DNA from: G016234445 sp964438865
GTDB lineage: Bacteria > Chloroflexota > Dehalococcoidia > Tepidiformales > Tepidiformaceae
NCBI GenBank assembly: GCA_964438865.1
Contig: CAYTMI010000001.1
Span: 372,001-436,000, forward strand
Direction: 5' to 3'
DNA length: 64,000 bases
This document shows positions 32,231 to 40,806 of the stretch, in pieces (position 1 is the stretch's first letter; every line of letters starts with the position of its first letter). The notes under the pieces were generated by a model, which worked only from the letters and a program-made list of their open reading frames with translations, did not search any database and was not told where the DNA came from. The translations under genes and the position numbers were made by a program.

Positions 32231-34171
32231 CTAGACGTCGAGGTTCTTCACCTGGGTTGCGTGCGCCTGGATGAACTTCCGGCGGGGGGCCACTTCTTCG
32301 CCCATGAGTTCGTTGAACACCGAGTCCGCGTCCAGGGGGTCCTTCACCACCACCTGGAGCATGGTGCGGGTGTCGGGGCGCATGGTGGTCTCCCAGAGCT
32401 GTTCGGCGTTCATCTCACCAAGACCCTTGAAACGCTGGACGCTGACGTTCTTCTTGCCCTTCGAAAACGTCTCCAGTTCCTGGTCGCTGTAAAGGTAGGC
32501 GACGCTCTTGCCGACGGCCGCGCGATAGAGCGGCGGCTGGGCGATGTAGAGGTGACCGGCGTCGATCAGCTGGGGCATGTGGCGGAAAAAGAACGTCAGC
32601 CAGAGCGTCCGGATGTGGGCGCCGTCGACGTCCGCATCGGACATGATGATGACCTTGTGGTAGCGGAGCCTGGCGACATCGAAGGTTTCGCCGATGCCGG
32701 TGCCGAGGGCGCTGATAATCAGGCGGATCGCTTCGTGGCCGAGCATCTTGTCGGGGCGGGCCTTCTCCACGTTCAGGATCTTCCCGAAGAGCGGAAGGAT
32801 GGCCTGGAAGCGGCGGTCGCGGCCGCCCTTGGCTGAGCCCCCGGCGCTGTCGCCTTCGACGATGAAGAGCTCGGCTTCCACTGGGTCGCGGCTAGAGCAG
32901 TCCGCGAGCTTGCCGGGGAGGGAGCCGCTTTCGAGGGCGCTCTTGCGCTGGACGAGGTCGCGCGCCTTGCGGGCGGCTTCGCGGGCGCGAGAGGCGGTGA
33001 TGCACTTCTCGATGATCTTGCGGCCATCGCTGGGGTTGTTGGCGAGGTAGTCCGTTAGCTCGTCGGCGAGGACCGTCTGGACCTGGGCCGCGACTTCCGG
33101 GTTGCCCAGCCGCGTCTTCGTCTGTCCTTCGAACTGCGGCTCTGGCAGCTTCACCGAAACGATGGCGACGAGGCCTTCGCGGACGTCGTCGCCCGTCAGG
33201 TTCGGGTCCTGGTCCTTGAGGATCTTGGCCTTGCGCGCGTATTCGTTGAGGACGCGGGTGAGCGCCGTCCTGAAGCCGGTGAGGTGGCTGCCGCCGTCGA
33301 TCGTGTTGACCGAGTTCGCAAAGGTGAAGACCGCTTCGTTGAAGCCGTCGTTGTACTGGATCGCGACTTCGATCGCGTTGCCATCCACCGTGCGGTCGAC
33401 GTAGATGGGCTCGAAGTTGATCGCCTCGCGTTCGCGGTTCAGGTGGCGGACGAAGCTCTTGATGCCGCCTTCGAAGTAGTAGTTGGTCTCGCGGCCGTCG
33501 CGTTCGTCGAAGAGGTAGAACCAGACCTTCTTGGTGAGGTAGGCGTACTGGCGTAGCCGCTCGGCTTCGATGTTGAAGTCGAAGTCGACGCTCTCGAAGA
33601 TGCTGGCGTCCGGCTTGAAGCTGACGATCGTCCCGCTGTGGCGTTCGCCGATGTAGGGCGTGCCGGTGAGTTCGGTCTGGGGGACGCCCCGGGCGTACTG
33701 CTGGCGGTAGACCTTGCCGCGGTGTTGGGGCCCCTGCGCTTCTTCGCTGGCGACCACCTCCACCCACATCTCTTCGGAGAGGGCGTTGACAACGCTGGCG
33801 CCGACGCCGTGGAGTCCAGCGGAGACCTTGTAGCCGCCGCCGCCAAACTTACCGCCGGCATGGAGAACCGTCATCACCGTTTCGACCGCGGTCCGGCCCG
33901 TCTGCTTCTGGATATCGACGGGGATGCCGCGACCGTTGTCGGTCACCGTGCACCAGCCATCCGCGCGAATGATGACCTCGACGCGGTCGCAGTAGCCGGC
34001 CATCGCTTCGTCGACGGCGTTGTCGACGAGTTCCTTGATGAGGTGGTGGAGGCCGGACTTGTCGGTGGTGCCGATGTACATGCCGGGCCGGAGGCGGACC
34101 GCCTCGAGCCCTTCGAGTACCCGGATGTCGTCAGCGGTGTAGGAGCCCTGGGAAGCCGGTTCGTTGGTCAT
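32231..34171 (-). CDS. gyrB: DNA gyrase subunit B
   Basis: ATPase subunit of gyrase, which introduces negative supercoils with GyrA. The 646-residue protein carries the GHKL ATP site (HHLIKELVDNAVDEAM, DNGRGIPVD, GLHGVGASVVNALS), the transducer segment NTIDGGSHLTGF, and the TOPRIM motifs LFIVEGDSAGGSAKGGRDR and IMSDADVDGAHIR. The end RKFIQAHATQVKNLDV is classical. ATG at 34171; the frame to 34303 is not GyrB. The assignment over ParE is supported by the C-terminus but was not tested by phylogeny. Confidence 0.95.
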   Translation of the reverse strand: MTNEPASQGSYTADDIRVLEGLEAVRLRPGMYIGTTDKSGLHHLIKELVDNAVDEAMAGYCDRVEVIIRADGWCTVTDNGRGIPVDIQKQTGRTAVETVMTVLHAGGKFGGGGYKVSAGLHGVGASVVNALSEEMWVEVVASEEAQGPQHRGKVYRQQYARGVPQTELTGTPYIGERHSGTIVSFKPDASIFESVDFDFNIEAERLRQYAYLTKKVWFYLFDERDGRETNYYFEGGIKSFVRHLNREREAINFEPIYVDRTVDGNAIEVAIQYNDGFNEAVFTFANSVNTIDGGSHLTGFRTALTRVLNEYARKAKILKDQDPNLTGDDVREGLVAIVSVKLPEPQFEGQTKTRLGNPEVAAQVQTVLADELTDYLANNPSDGRKIIEKCITASRAREAARKARDLVQRKSALESGSLPGKLADCSSRDPVEAELFIVEGDSAGGSAKGGRDRRFQAILPLFGKILNVEKARPDKMLGHEAIRLIISALGTGIGETFDVARLRYHKVIIMSDADVDGAHIRTLWLTFFFRHMPQLIDAGHLYIAQPPLYRAAVGKSVAYLYSDQELETFSKGKKNVSVQRFKGLGEMNAEQLWETTMRPDTRTMLQVVVKDPLDADSVFNELMGEEVAPRRKFIQAHATQVKNLDV

Positions 34172-34238
34172 AAAGGGGAATCGAACGCCTCGCGCGCAGG
34201 CTCCGCTGAGGATGGGATATCGTGCGGGAACCTTCACA

Positions 34239-34247
34239 ATTCTAGCA
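34239..34247 (-). promoter_or_regulatory. extended -10 element in front of gyrB
   Basis: TGCTAGAAT on the minus strand is a TGn-extended -10 about 70 bp before the gyrB ATG. No clear -35 is visible 16-18 bp further up, as expected for an extended -10 promoter. Confidence 0.4.
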
Positions 34248-34293
34248 CGAAAGGGGGCCTGGACGCCACTTCCCGGGGGCCTCCAGGCCACGC

Positions 34294-34869
34294 CTACGGG
34301 CACTCCACAGGGGCGAACAGTTCGCTCCCTTCGCGCCGGGTGCAGAGCCGTTCAGAGACGTCCACGGAGAGGCGGCCATCGGCGCGGACCGTCACCGGGT
34401 GACGGTCGAGGTTCGGCCCCTCAGCGTCGAGCCGGAGGCCGGTGACGTCGTAGACAGCGCCGTTGCAGTCTTCGCGAAAGAGCACTGTTGTCCCGGCCGC
34501 CTGGGGGTTCAGCCGGGCAGCATAGCGGTTCAGCAACTCGGGGAGAGCGGGGTCGTCGGTGGGGAGCGGGGCCACGCGGCAACGCTGGCCGCCGGCGGCG
34601 CGATTGGCCGCGTCGAGGGAGCTCAGCGCCAGGAACTCGCCGTCGACCATGCGGACGAAGTAGAAGCCGCGCTGTGGGTTCAGTTCGAACGACCCCCGGG
34701 CGTACGCCTCCGGGGCTTCGAGCGAGGTCTCGCCCGTGTCGGCGCCGGATTCGAGGAAGGCCGCGGCAAGGAAGACGAAAAGGACGAGGATGCCCACCGC
34801 GAACGCCGCCATCGTGCAGCCGAAGGCGACCGGGCGGGGGGCAACGGAGATCGGACCTTTGCCAGCCAT
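34294..34869 (-). CDS. membrane-anchored Rieske-like protein without cluster ligands
   Basis: 191-residue protein with one N-terminal membrane helix (residues about 18-40) and an exported domain. Its end reads LFREDCNGAVYDVTGLRLDAEGPNLDRHPVTV over residues 130-162, which lines up with the Rieske box CPCHGSVYD...GPAPR.LPRYPV. The cluster-binding Cys-x-His pairs are not there: only an isolated Cys remains at each box (CRV and DCNG). A 2Fe-2S cluster is therefore unlikely. ATG 34869 opens the membrane segment. It is divergent from dam. Fold assignment is by motif likeness only. Confidence 0.6.
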   Translation of the reverse strand: MAGKGPISVAPRPVAFGCTMAAFAVGILVLFVFLAAAFLESGADTGETSLEAPEAYARGSFELNPQRGFYFVRMVDGEFLALSSLDAANRAAGGQRCRVAPLPTDDPALPELLNRYAARLNPQAAGTTVLFREDCNGAVYDVTGLRLDAEGPNLDRHPVTVRADGRLSVDVSERLCTRREGSELFAPVECP

Positions 34870-34949
34870 GCTCCAAGGGTGTGGCGCGGCCGGGGCGATG
34901 TCCAGCGCAGGCACAGGCGGCATTCCCCGCGCGGGGCCGGCCCCCCACA

Positions 34950-35816
34950 ATGACGCGAATGGCGACACCGTTTCTGAAGTGGGCAGGGGGGAAGGCGAAA
35001 CTGGCAGCGGTGATCGCCGGCCGTGTCCCCGCGACGAGCGGCCGCTTCCACGAACCGTTTGTTGGCGGTGGCGCCGTGTTCTTCGCGGTCCGGGCGGCGC
35101 ACCCGGGCCTCCCGGCGGCCATCTCCGATTCGAACGCCGCCCTGGTGGAGTGCTACGCGGTGGTGCGTGCAGGCGTTGAACAGCTGATCGACGCGCTTCG
35201 GCCGCTTGCCGCGGAGTACCTGGCCCAGGACCACGCCGGCCGGACGGACCTCTACTACCGGGTGCGGGCCGATGAGCCACCGGCCGCCGAGGAACGGGCC
35301 GCCCGGCTCATCTTCCTCAACCGCACCTGTTACAACGGGCTCTACCGCGTCAACGCCAGCGGCGGCTTCAACGTCCCCCACGGGCGCTACGCGAATCCCC
35401 GCATCCTCGACGAGGCCGGGCTGCGGGCGTGTTCGGAGGCGCTCACGGACGTGGACGTCCGCTGCGAGGACTTCGAGGCCGCCTGCGACCGTGCCGAGCC
35501 CGGCGACTTCGTCTACCTGGACCCTCCCTATCAGCCGCTCACGCGGACGGCGAACTTCACGGCCTACACCGCCACGAGCTTCGGCCCGGCCGGGCAGGAG
35601 CGCCTCCGGGACGCCTTCGAACGGATGACCGGGCGCGGCGTCTTCGCGATGCTTTCGAACTCCGACCACCCGTCCGTCCACGACCTCTACGACGGCCGCG
35701 GGTACTCCTTCGAAGTGGTGTCGATGTCCCGGGCGATCAACTCGGCGGGGCAGGGGCGGGCACCCGTGCCGGAACTGCTCATCGACAACTTCGAACGGGC
35801 AGCGGCTGCGCCGTAG
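34950..35816 (+). CDS. dam: Dam-type adenine-N6 DNA methyltransferase (D12 class)
   Basis: 288-residue S-adenosylmethionine-dependent methylase, expected target GATC by family. Motifs in order: FLKWAGGK (residues 8-15), FHEPFVGGGAVFF (33-45) for cofactor binding, RLIFLNRTCYNGLYRVNASGGFNVP, and the catalytic DPPY at 191-194. ATG at 34950 or ATG 34959 could start it; there is no clear ribosome site, so a leaderless mRNA is possible. No restriction enzyme gene is next to it, so it looks like an orphan methylase. Confidence 0.85.
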   Translation: MTRMATPFLKWAGGKAKLAAVIAGRVPATSGRFHEPFVGGGAVFFAVRAAHPGLPAAISDSNAALVECYAVVRAGVEQLIDALRPLAAEYLAQDHAGRTDLYYRVRADEPPAAEERAARLIFLNRTCYNGLYRVNASGGFNVPHGRYANPRILDEAGLRACSEALTDVDVRCEDFEAACDRAEPGDFVYLDPPYQPLTRTANFTAYTATSFGPAGQERLRDAFERMTGRGVFAMLSNSDHPSVHDLYDGRGYSFEVVSMSRAINSAGQGRAPVPELLIDNFERAAAAP

Positions 35817-35851
35817 CGGCCCCTCCGTCCGCGCTCACGTACACTCCAGTG

Positions 35852-36646
35852 ATGCGGATGCGCCCCAAACCCAACGCGACCCCCGACGACCTTGCCTTCG
35901 GGATCAACGCCTGTTCGATGGCCCTGGCCGCGGGAATGGTCCGGTCGCTCCACTACTTCGGGGAGACGCGGAACGAGCGAGTGCTCGAACTTGTGGCGAA
36001 GGCGCGCGAGGCCGGCGTCTCCGTCGTGCCGGTCGATGTCCCCCGGCTGGACGAACTGACCGGCGAGGGGGTCCACCAGGGCGTGCTCGTGCGCTTGAAG
36101 GACCAGGAGCCGATCGACCTGGAGGCGGTCGCGAAGCGGAAGACCGGCCGCTCGCTCGTGCTCTTGCTTGACAGCGTCACCGACCCCCAGAACCTGGGTG
36201 CCGTGTTGCGGACTGCCGTCGCCGTGGGCGCGGACGCGATTGTGCTGCCCCGCCGGCGGGGGGCCTTGCTCAGCCCGGGCGTCCACCGCGCGAGCGCGGG
36301 CCTCAGTTTCATCGCGCCCGTGGCCGCTCCCCAGAATCTGGCGATGGCGCTGCGGGTGCTGAAAGAGAACGGCTACTGGGTGGTCGCAGCGGACACCGGC
36401 GAACGGTCGCAATCAGCGACAGGCTTCGATTGGCCCGCGAAGACAGCACTCATCCTGGGGAGCGAAGGCGAAGGGATCGGCGAACTGTTGCGGAAGGAGA
36501 GCGACTTCGTCGTCGCCCTGCCGATGGACCCGCGAGTGGAGTCGCTGAACGTCGGCGTGGCCTGCGGTGCGCTCAGCTACCTCTGGCGCCGCCAGTGGCC
36601 GGCGGAACCAGGGACTGAACTGGAAGGGCCGGAAGCGCCTACTTGA
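35852..36646 (+). CDS. rlmB: SpoU-family 2'-O-methyltransferase (RlmB/TrmH-like)
   Basis: 264-residue RNA ribose methylase, probably acting on 23S rRNA. It has the SpoU substrate-binding N-terminus (INACSMALAAGMVRSLHYFGETRNERV) and the knotted catalytic domain with LLLDSVTDPQNLGAVLRTA, LILGSEGEGI and ESLNVGVACGALSYLW. ATG 35852 begins the family-like region; the frame upstream overlaps dam. It ends 8 bp inside infA on the opposite strand. The choice between RlmB and other TrmH relatives is not certain. Confidence 0.88.
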   Translation: MRMRPKPNATPDDLAFGINACSMALAAGMVRSLHYFGETRNERVLELVAKAREAGVSVVPVDVPRLDELTGEGVHQGVLVRLKDQEPIDLEAVAKRKTGRSLVLLLDSVTDPQNLGAVLRTAVAVGADAIVLPRRRGALLSPGVHRASAGLSFIAPVAAPQNLAMALRVLKENGYWVVAADTGERSQSATGFDWPAKTALILGSEGEGIGELLRKESDFVVALPMDPRVESLNVGVACGALSYLWRRQWPAEPGTELEGPEAPT

Positions 36647-36857
36647 AGCGGTAGGTGATCCGGCCGCGGGTCAGGTCGTAGGGAGAGAGTTCCACGAGGA
36701 CGCGGTCGCCCATCAGGATCTTGATGTAGTTCTTCCGGATCTTGCCGCTGATGTGGGCGAGGACTTCGTGGCCGTTCGCCAGTTCCACCTTGAACATGGC
36801 GTTCGGGAGGGGTTGGGTGACCGTCCCCTCCACTTCGATTCCCTCTTTCTTGGTCAT
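36639..36857 (-). CDS. infA: translation initiation factor IF-1
   Basis: 72-residue S1-fold factor binding the ribosomal A site during initiation. The sequence MTKKEGIEVEGTVTQPLPNA through LSPYDLTRGRITYRFK is textbook IF-1. ATG 36857 overlaps the helicase stop (ATGA), so it is translated from the same message. The usual ribosomal-protein neighbours (rpmJ, rpsM) are not here; the gene is paired with a DEAD-box helicase instead. Confidence 0.97.
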   Translation of the reverse strand: MTKKEGIEVEGTVTQPLPNAMFKVELANGHEVLAHISGKIRKNYIKILMGDRVLVELSPYDLTRGRITYRFK

Positions 36858-38221
36858 CGGGTCCTCCCCATGTTGGCGGGCTGATACCGCGGGGACTGGG
36901 CTGGCCCATCGTCGCGGCGATCCTGGCGCGGACGGTCACCGGCGGCGACTGGCGCATCGCGGCGTGGCTGCGAACCCCAGCGCCCCTGCTGAGGGGGCCG
37001 GGCGCCACGATTCTGGAAGCCGCCGCCGCGCTGGCCGCCACCGGTGTTGCGGCGATAGGTCGCGGTGCCGCCAGCGTTGCCGTTGGCGTTGCCATTCTGT
37101 ACGTGTCCAGAATCCTGCGGCGGCGTCCACCCGGCAAGGTCGCTCAGGCGAAGGTCGCCCGGGATCATCGCCACCACCGATTCGAGGACGCCGGCTTCGC
37201 GACGGAGGATGTTGACGGCGCGGACCTGGTCGGGCCCGACGAGGGTGACGACGAGGCCGGAAGCGCCGGCGCGGGCCGTGCGCCCGGAACGGTGCAGGTA
37301 GGTCTTCGCGTCTTCGGGAGGGTCGTGGTGGATGACGATGTCGACGCCCTCGACGTGGATGCCGCGGGCGGCGATGTTCGTGGCGACGAGGACGGGCACC
37401 GTGCCGCGAGCGAACGACTGGAGGGCGCGCTCACGCTTGGGCTGACTGAGCCCGCCGTGAATGGCGCCGGCGGCAACGCCTTCGCCCGCGAGCTGCTTGA
37501 CCAGCCGGTCGGCGCCGCGCTGGGTTCGAACAAAGAGGAGAGTGCGTTCCGGGCCGGCACAGATGTCGGCGGCGACACTCACCTTGTCTTCTTCGGACAC
37601 GGAGATGAAGCGGTGCTTCATCTCCGAGGCGGTTTCGTCTTCGCTGACGGCTTCGTGAAAAACGGGATCGTTCTGGTACTTGCGCACCAGCCTGTCGATG
37701 TCGCCATCGAGCGTGGCCGAAAAAAGCAGCGTCTGGTGCTGGTGTTCGATCTGGTCGAGGATGCGCTCGACCTGCGGCAGGAAGCCGAGGTCGGCCATCT
37801 GGTCGGCTTCGTCGATGACGACGAGGTTCACGTCGGCAACGGAAACGTCGCCGCGCTGGAGGAGGTCGTTCAGGCGCCCGGGGGTGGCGACGACGATCTC
37901 GACGCCGGCGCGCATGGTCTGGGCCTGGCGGAAGAGCGACATGCCGCCGTAGACAGCGGCGATGCGGAGTTCGTGGACGGCGGCGAGCGGCGCCAGTTCG
38001 TTCGTCACCTGGCTGGCGAGTTCGCGCGTCGGCACAAGGACGAGGGCCTGGGGCCGGCGCGGCTTGCAGCGGCTGGTCCGTTGGATCATCGGCAGGCCGA
38101 AGGCGAGCGTCTTCCCGGAGCCAGTGCGGGCCTTGCCGCAGACGTCGCGGCCGGCGAGCGCGTCGGGGATGGTGAGCGTCTGCACGGGGAAGGGCTCGGT
38201 GATGCCGCCGCGGGCAAGCAT
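36854..38221 (-). CDS. DEAD-box RNA helicase (RhlE-like); true start probably upstream
   Basis: ATP-dependent RNA helicase, likely for ribosome assembly or cold adaptation. From ATG 38221 it has the Q-motif end PFPVQ, Walker A ARTGSGKT, PTRELA, VIDEADQM, SAT, ATNIAARGIHVEGVD and HRSGRTARAG, then a Gly/Asn/Arg-rich tail of about 90 residues. The full Q motif starts earlier: ATFADLGISRGLVV is encoded directly upstream in the same frame, but no ATG, GTG or TTG precedes it. A CTG at 38323 or a frameshift from ATG 38348 would supply it. Coupled to infA by ATGA. Confidence 0.9.
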   Translation of the reverse strand: MLARGGITEPFPVQTLTIPDALAGRDVCGKARTGSGKTLAFGLPMIQRTSRCKPRRPQALVLVPTRELASQVTNELAPLAAVHELRIAAVYGGMSLFRQAQTMRAGVEIVVATPGRLNDLLQRGDVSVADVNLVVIDEADQMADLGFLPQVERILDQIEHQHQTLLFSATLDGDIDRLVRKYQNDPVFHEAVSEDETASEMKHRFISVSEEDKVSVAADICAGPERTLLFVRTQRGADRLVKQLAGEGVAAGAIHGGLSQPKRERALQSFARGTVPVLVATNIAARGIHVEGVDIVIHHDPPEDAKTYLHRSGRTARAGASGLVVTLVGPDQVRAVNILRREAGVLESVVAMIPGDLRLSDLAGWTPPQDSGHVQNGNANGNAGGTATYRRNTGGGQRGGGFQNRGARPPQQGRWGSQPRRDAPVAAGDRPRQDRRDDGPAQSPRYQPANMGRTR

Positions 38222-38496
38222 GACGACAAGGCCGCGGGAGATCCCGAGGTCAGCGAAGGTTGCGGCTTTTGTGGTGGGGGCGGGGCGATCGCCGGTCGGC
38301 TGATCGCTGGTCTGGGGGTTCAGGGTAGGCAGGTAAGTTGTTCTCCATCTGTTATTCGTGGTGAGCGAGGCAAACCCTCTCGGGACACCTCAACCACCGC
38401 TTCAACAGAGCCTGAGGAGACATCCGCGGCACGGCATGTGCGTGCGCTCCCAACCACCATAGCACAGAAACGGATCTGTAGTGTGACCCCGGCCCA

Positions 38497-39291
38497 TCAC
38501 CCCCCGTGGCTGTCGATGAACGAGCGGATGGCCTCGAAGTACGGCGCGATCCCCACCCAGAGGAGGTCGTTATGGCCGGCCCCGGGGATGACCAGCAGTT
38601 CCCGTTCCGTCCCCGCGAGCAGATCGTGGAGGACGCGCGCGTGGGCGAGGGGGATGAGGTCGTCGCGTTCGCCGTGGATCAGGAGCACCGGCAGCCGGAT
38701 GGCCGCGATCTTGGCTTCGTGGGCGGCAATCAGCGCCGCCGCTTCGCCCGAGCCGGCGTCCACGCCCATGCGCTCCGCCAGCCGCCGGAGGTTCGCGGCG
38801 CCGCTTTCGATGACCAGCCCCAAGACCCGCTCCGGGCAGCGCGCCGCGATCTCAAGCGCAGGGTGGCTGCCCAGGCTGCGCCCCATCACGTATCGCCGGC
38901 CGCTGAACCCGGCTTCGTCGAGGATCGCGTGGAACCGCTCCGCAGCGGCGGGGCCATCCGAGACCAGGGTGGCGAACGAGGGTGTGCCGCCGCTTCGCCC
39001 ATAGCCCCGGAAGTCGACGACGAAGAGGTTCGCGCCCGCGTAATCGTGGTAGAGGGGGGCGATGTCGTCGTGGTCGCCGGCGACTTCGCCGTTGCCATGG
39101 AAGTAAAGGATGGTGGGCAGCGCCGGGTCCGCAGCGTAGAACCGGGCGCCGAGGGAGACGCCGGGCGCCACCTCCAACAGGAGGTCCGTCGCGCCCGCCG
39201 GGGCCGGCGACGGATCGCGCCGGGGGTAGAAGATCCCGGCGCCGGGGCCGGCGCGGTCGATGAGGCCGTAGTCGGGGGTGGATTCAGTCAC
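38497..39291 (-). CDS. alpha/beta hydrolase (serine aminopeptidase-like)
   Basis: 264-residue hydrolase resembling the YfhR/BEM46 type. Oxyanion region LYFHGNGEVAGDHDD, nucleophile in VMGRSLGSHPAL, acid in IHGERDDLIP and base in PGAGHNDLLWVG complete the triad. No signal peptide, so likely cytoplasmic. GTG 39291 is the last start before a non-coding-looking leader. It is divergent from the beta-oxidation pair, with an inverted repeat between them. Confidence 0.82.
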   Translation of the reverse strand: MTESTPDYGLIDRAGPGAGIFYPRRDPSPAPAGATDLLLEVAPGVSLGARFYAADPALPTILYFHGNGEVAGDHDDIAPLYHDYAGANLFVVDFRGYGRSGGTPSFATLVSDGPAAAERFHAILDEAGFSGRRYVMGRSLGSHPALEIAARCPERVLGLVIESGAANLRRLAERMGVDAGSGEAAALIAAHEAKIAAIRLPVLLIHGERDDLIPLAHARVLHDLLAGTERELLVIPGAGHNDLLWVGIAPYFEAIRSFIDSHGG

Positions 39292-39359
39292 GGGCCGGAA
39301 TGTACCAGAGGGCGCGGCCGAGTGTCCGCTGCCCGGGAGAGGTATCCATAGCGCGGGCC

Positions 39360-39381
39360 GATACGAGATGGGGTTCGTATC
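39360..39381. promoter_or_regulatory. inverted repeat upstream of beta-oxidation operon, candidate operator
   Basis: GATACGA at 39360-39366 and TCGTATC at 39375-39381 are perfect 7 bp arms with an 8-base centre, 75 bp before the dehydrogenase start. Its place between divergent genes fits a fatty-acid-type repressor site, but no regulator is adjacent. Confidence 0.4.
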
Positions 39382-39456
39382 AGCGAAACTGTACGTCCCC
39401 CCATCCCTCCAGTATCCTCTTGCGAACGTAACTCGCTGTTGCCGGAGGAAGGGACC

Positions 39457-40785
39457 TTGACCACGGAAACACTGCCAGCCGTACGGCTCGAAAAGGTCGT
39501 CGTGCTTGGTGCGAATGGGGCGATGGGCGCCGGTTCGGGCGCGCTTTTCGCCTCCGGGGGGTGCGAAGTCACGCTCGTCGCCCGTGATATCGGCAAGGCC
39601 GAACAGGCCCTCGGCCAGATCCAGGGCATCGCGAAGTCGGAAACGATCATCAATTCCGTCAATTGCGCGACCTATGACGACCTCGCCGCCGTCCTCGCCG
39701 GCGCCGACCTCATCTTCGAATGCCTGGCCGAAGAACTCTCCCTGAAGAAGGACATCTTCGCCCGCGTCGACGCGGCCCGGCCCCCCAACTCGCTCGTCGC
39801 GACGGTCTCTTCCGGCCTTTCGATCCGGGAGATGGCGGACGGCCTTAGCCCGAGCTTCCAGTCGCACTTCGCCGGCATCCACCTCTATAACCCGCCGCAC
39901 GTGATGACGGGCGTCGAAGTCATCCCCCACCCCGCGATGGACCGCGGCCTGGTGGCGGCGCTCGAAAGCATCCTCGTCGAGCGCTTCGGCCGCGCCGTCA
40001 TCACCTGCACCGACACGCCGGCCTTCGCCGGGAACCGGATCGGCTTCAAGGTCCTCAACGAAGTCGCCCAGTTGGCGGAAACGCACGGCGTCCAACTGAT
40101 GGACACCCTCGTCGGCCCCTACACCGGGCGCGCGATGGCGCCGCTGGCAACCGTCGACCTCGTCGGCTGGGACGTCCACCAGGCGATCGTCGACAACGTG
40201 GCGGCGAACGCCACGGACGAGGCGATCGGCGCTTTCACCCTGCCGAAGTACATGGCCGACCTCATCCACCACGGCCACCTCGGCGACAAGACCCCCGAAC
40301 TCGGCGGCTTCTATCGCAAGTTCACCCTCGACGGGAAACTCCGCAGCGAAGTCCTGGACCCGGCGAGCGGCAAGTACGTGCCCGTGGACCCGGGGCTGAA
40401 AGTGCCCTTCGTGGAAGACGTGCGAGCCTTCCAGCGCAGTGGCCGCTACCGCGAAGGCGTTGACCGGTTCATGAAGGCGGAGGGCTGGGAAGCTGACATC
40501 GCCCGCAAGGTCATCCTTGGCTACGTCAGCTACGCCCTCAACCGCGTGGGTGCGGACGAAGTGGTCGCCACCTACGCCGACGCCGACCGGATCATGACGG
40601 CCGGGTTCAACTGGGCGCCCCCGAGCGGCCTGGTCGACCTCATCGGCCTGCAGCGGACGGCGGAGATGCTGAAGCGCTACGATTTGCCCTCGGCGCCGGT
40701 GCTCGATGCCGCCCTCCGCGGCGAGATCCCGACGCCGTTGTTCAACCTGCCGTTCGTCACGCCCGGCCGCTACTTCGCCGGTTAG
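39457..40785 (+). CDS. 3-hydroxyacyl-CoA dehydrogenase family protein
   Basis: 442-residue FadB-type NAD-dependent dehydrogenase without the hydratase half, for the third step of beta-oxidation. It has the Rossmann motif VVVLGANGAMGAGSGALFA, the catalytic region FAGIHLYNPPHVMTGVEVIPHP, TCTDTPAFAGNRIGFKVLNE and a second C-terminal helical domain. TTG 39457 is chosen because GGAGGAAGG lies three to four bases before it and the protein then starts TTETLPAVRLEKV; the upstream in-frame TTG would put the ribosome site inside the gene. The thiolase follows 21 bp later. Confidence 0.87.
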   Translation: MTTETLPAVRLEKVVVLGANGAMGAGSGALFASGGCEVTLVARDIGKAEQALGQIQGIAKSETIINSVNCATYDDLAAVLAGADLIFECLAEELSLKKDIFARVDAARPPNSLVATVSSGLSIREMADGLSPSFQSHFAGIHLYNPPHVMTGVEVIPHPAMDRGLVAALESILVERFGRAVITCTDTPAFAGNRIGFKVLNEVAQLAETHGVQLMDTLVGPYTGRAMAPLATVDLVGWDVHQAIVDNVAANATDEAIGAFTLPKYMADLIHHGHLGDKTPELGGFYRKFTLDGKLRSEVLDPASGKYVPVDPGLKVPFVEDVRAFQRSGRYREGVDRFMKAEGWEADIARKVILGYVSYALNRVGADEVVATYADADRIMTAGFNWAPPSGLVDLIGLQRTAEMLKRYDLPSAPVLDAALRGEIPTPLFNLPFVTPGRYFAG

Positions 40786-40806
40786 TCAAAGGGAGGACTT
40801 CGAACC

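Noticed and set aside
38346..38348. ATG 38348 as the plain helicase start
   Set aside because: Its frame stops after about 32 codons before reaching the Q motif; only a frameshift would connect it.
37103..39004. 633-codon plus-strand frame
   Set aside because: Antisense to the DEAD-box helicase and hydrolase genes; no motif, biased composition.
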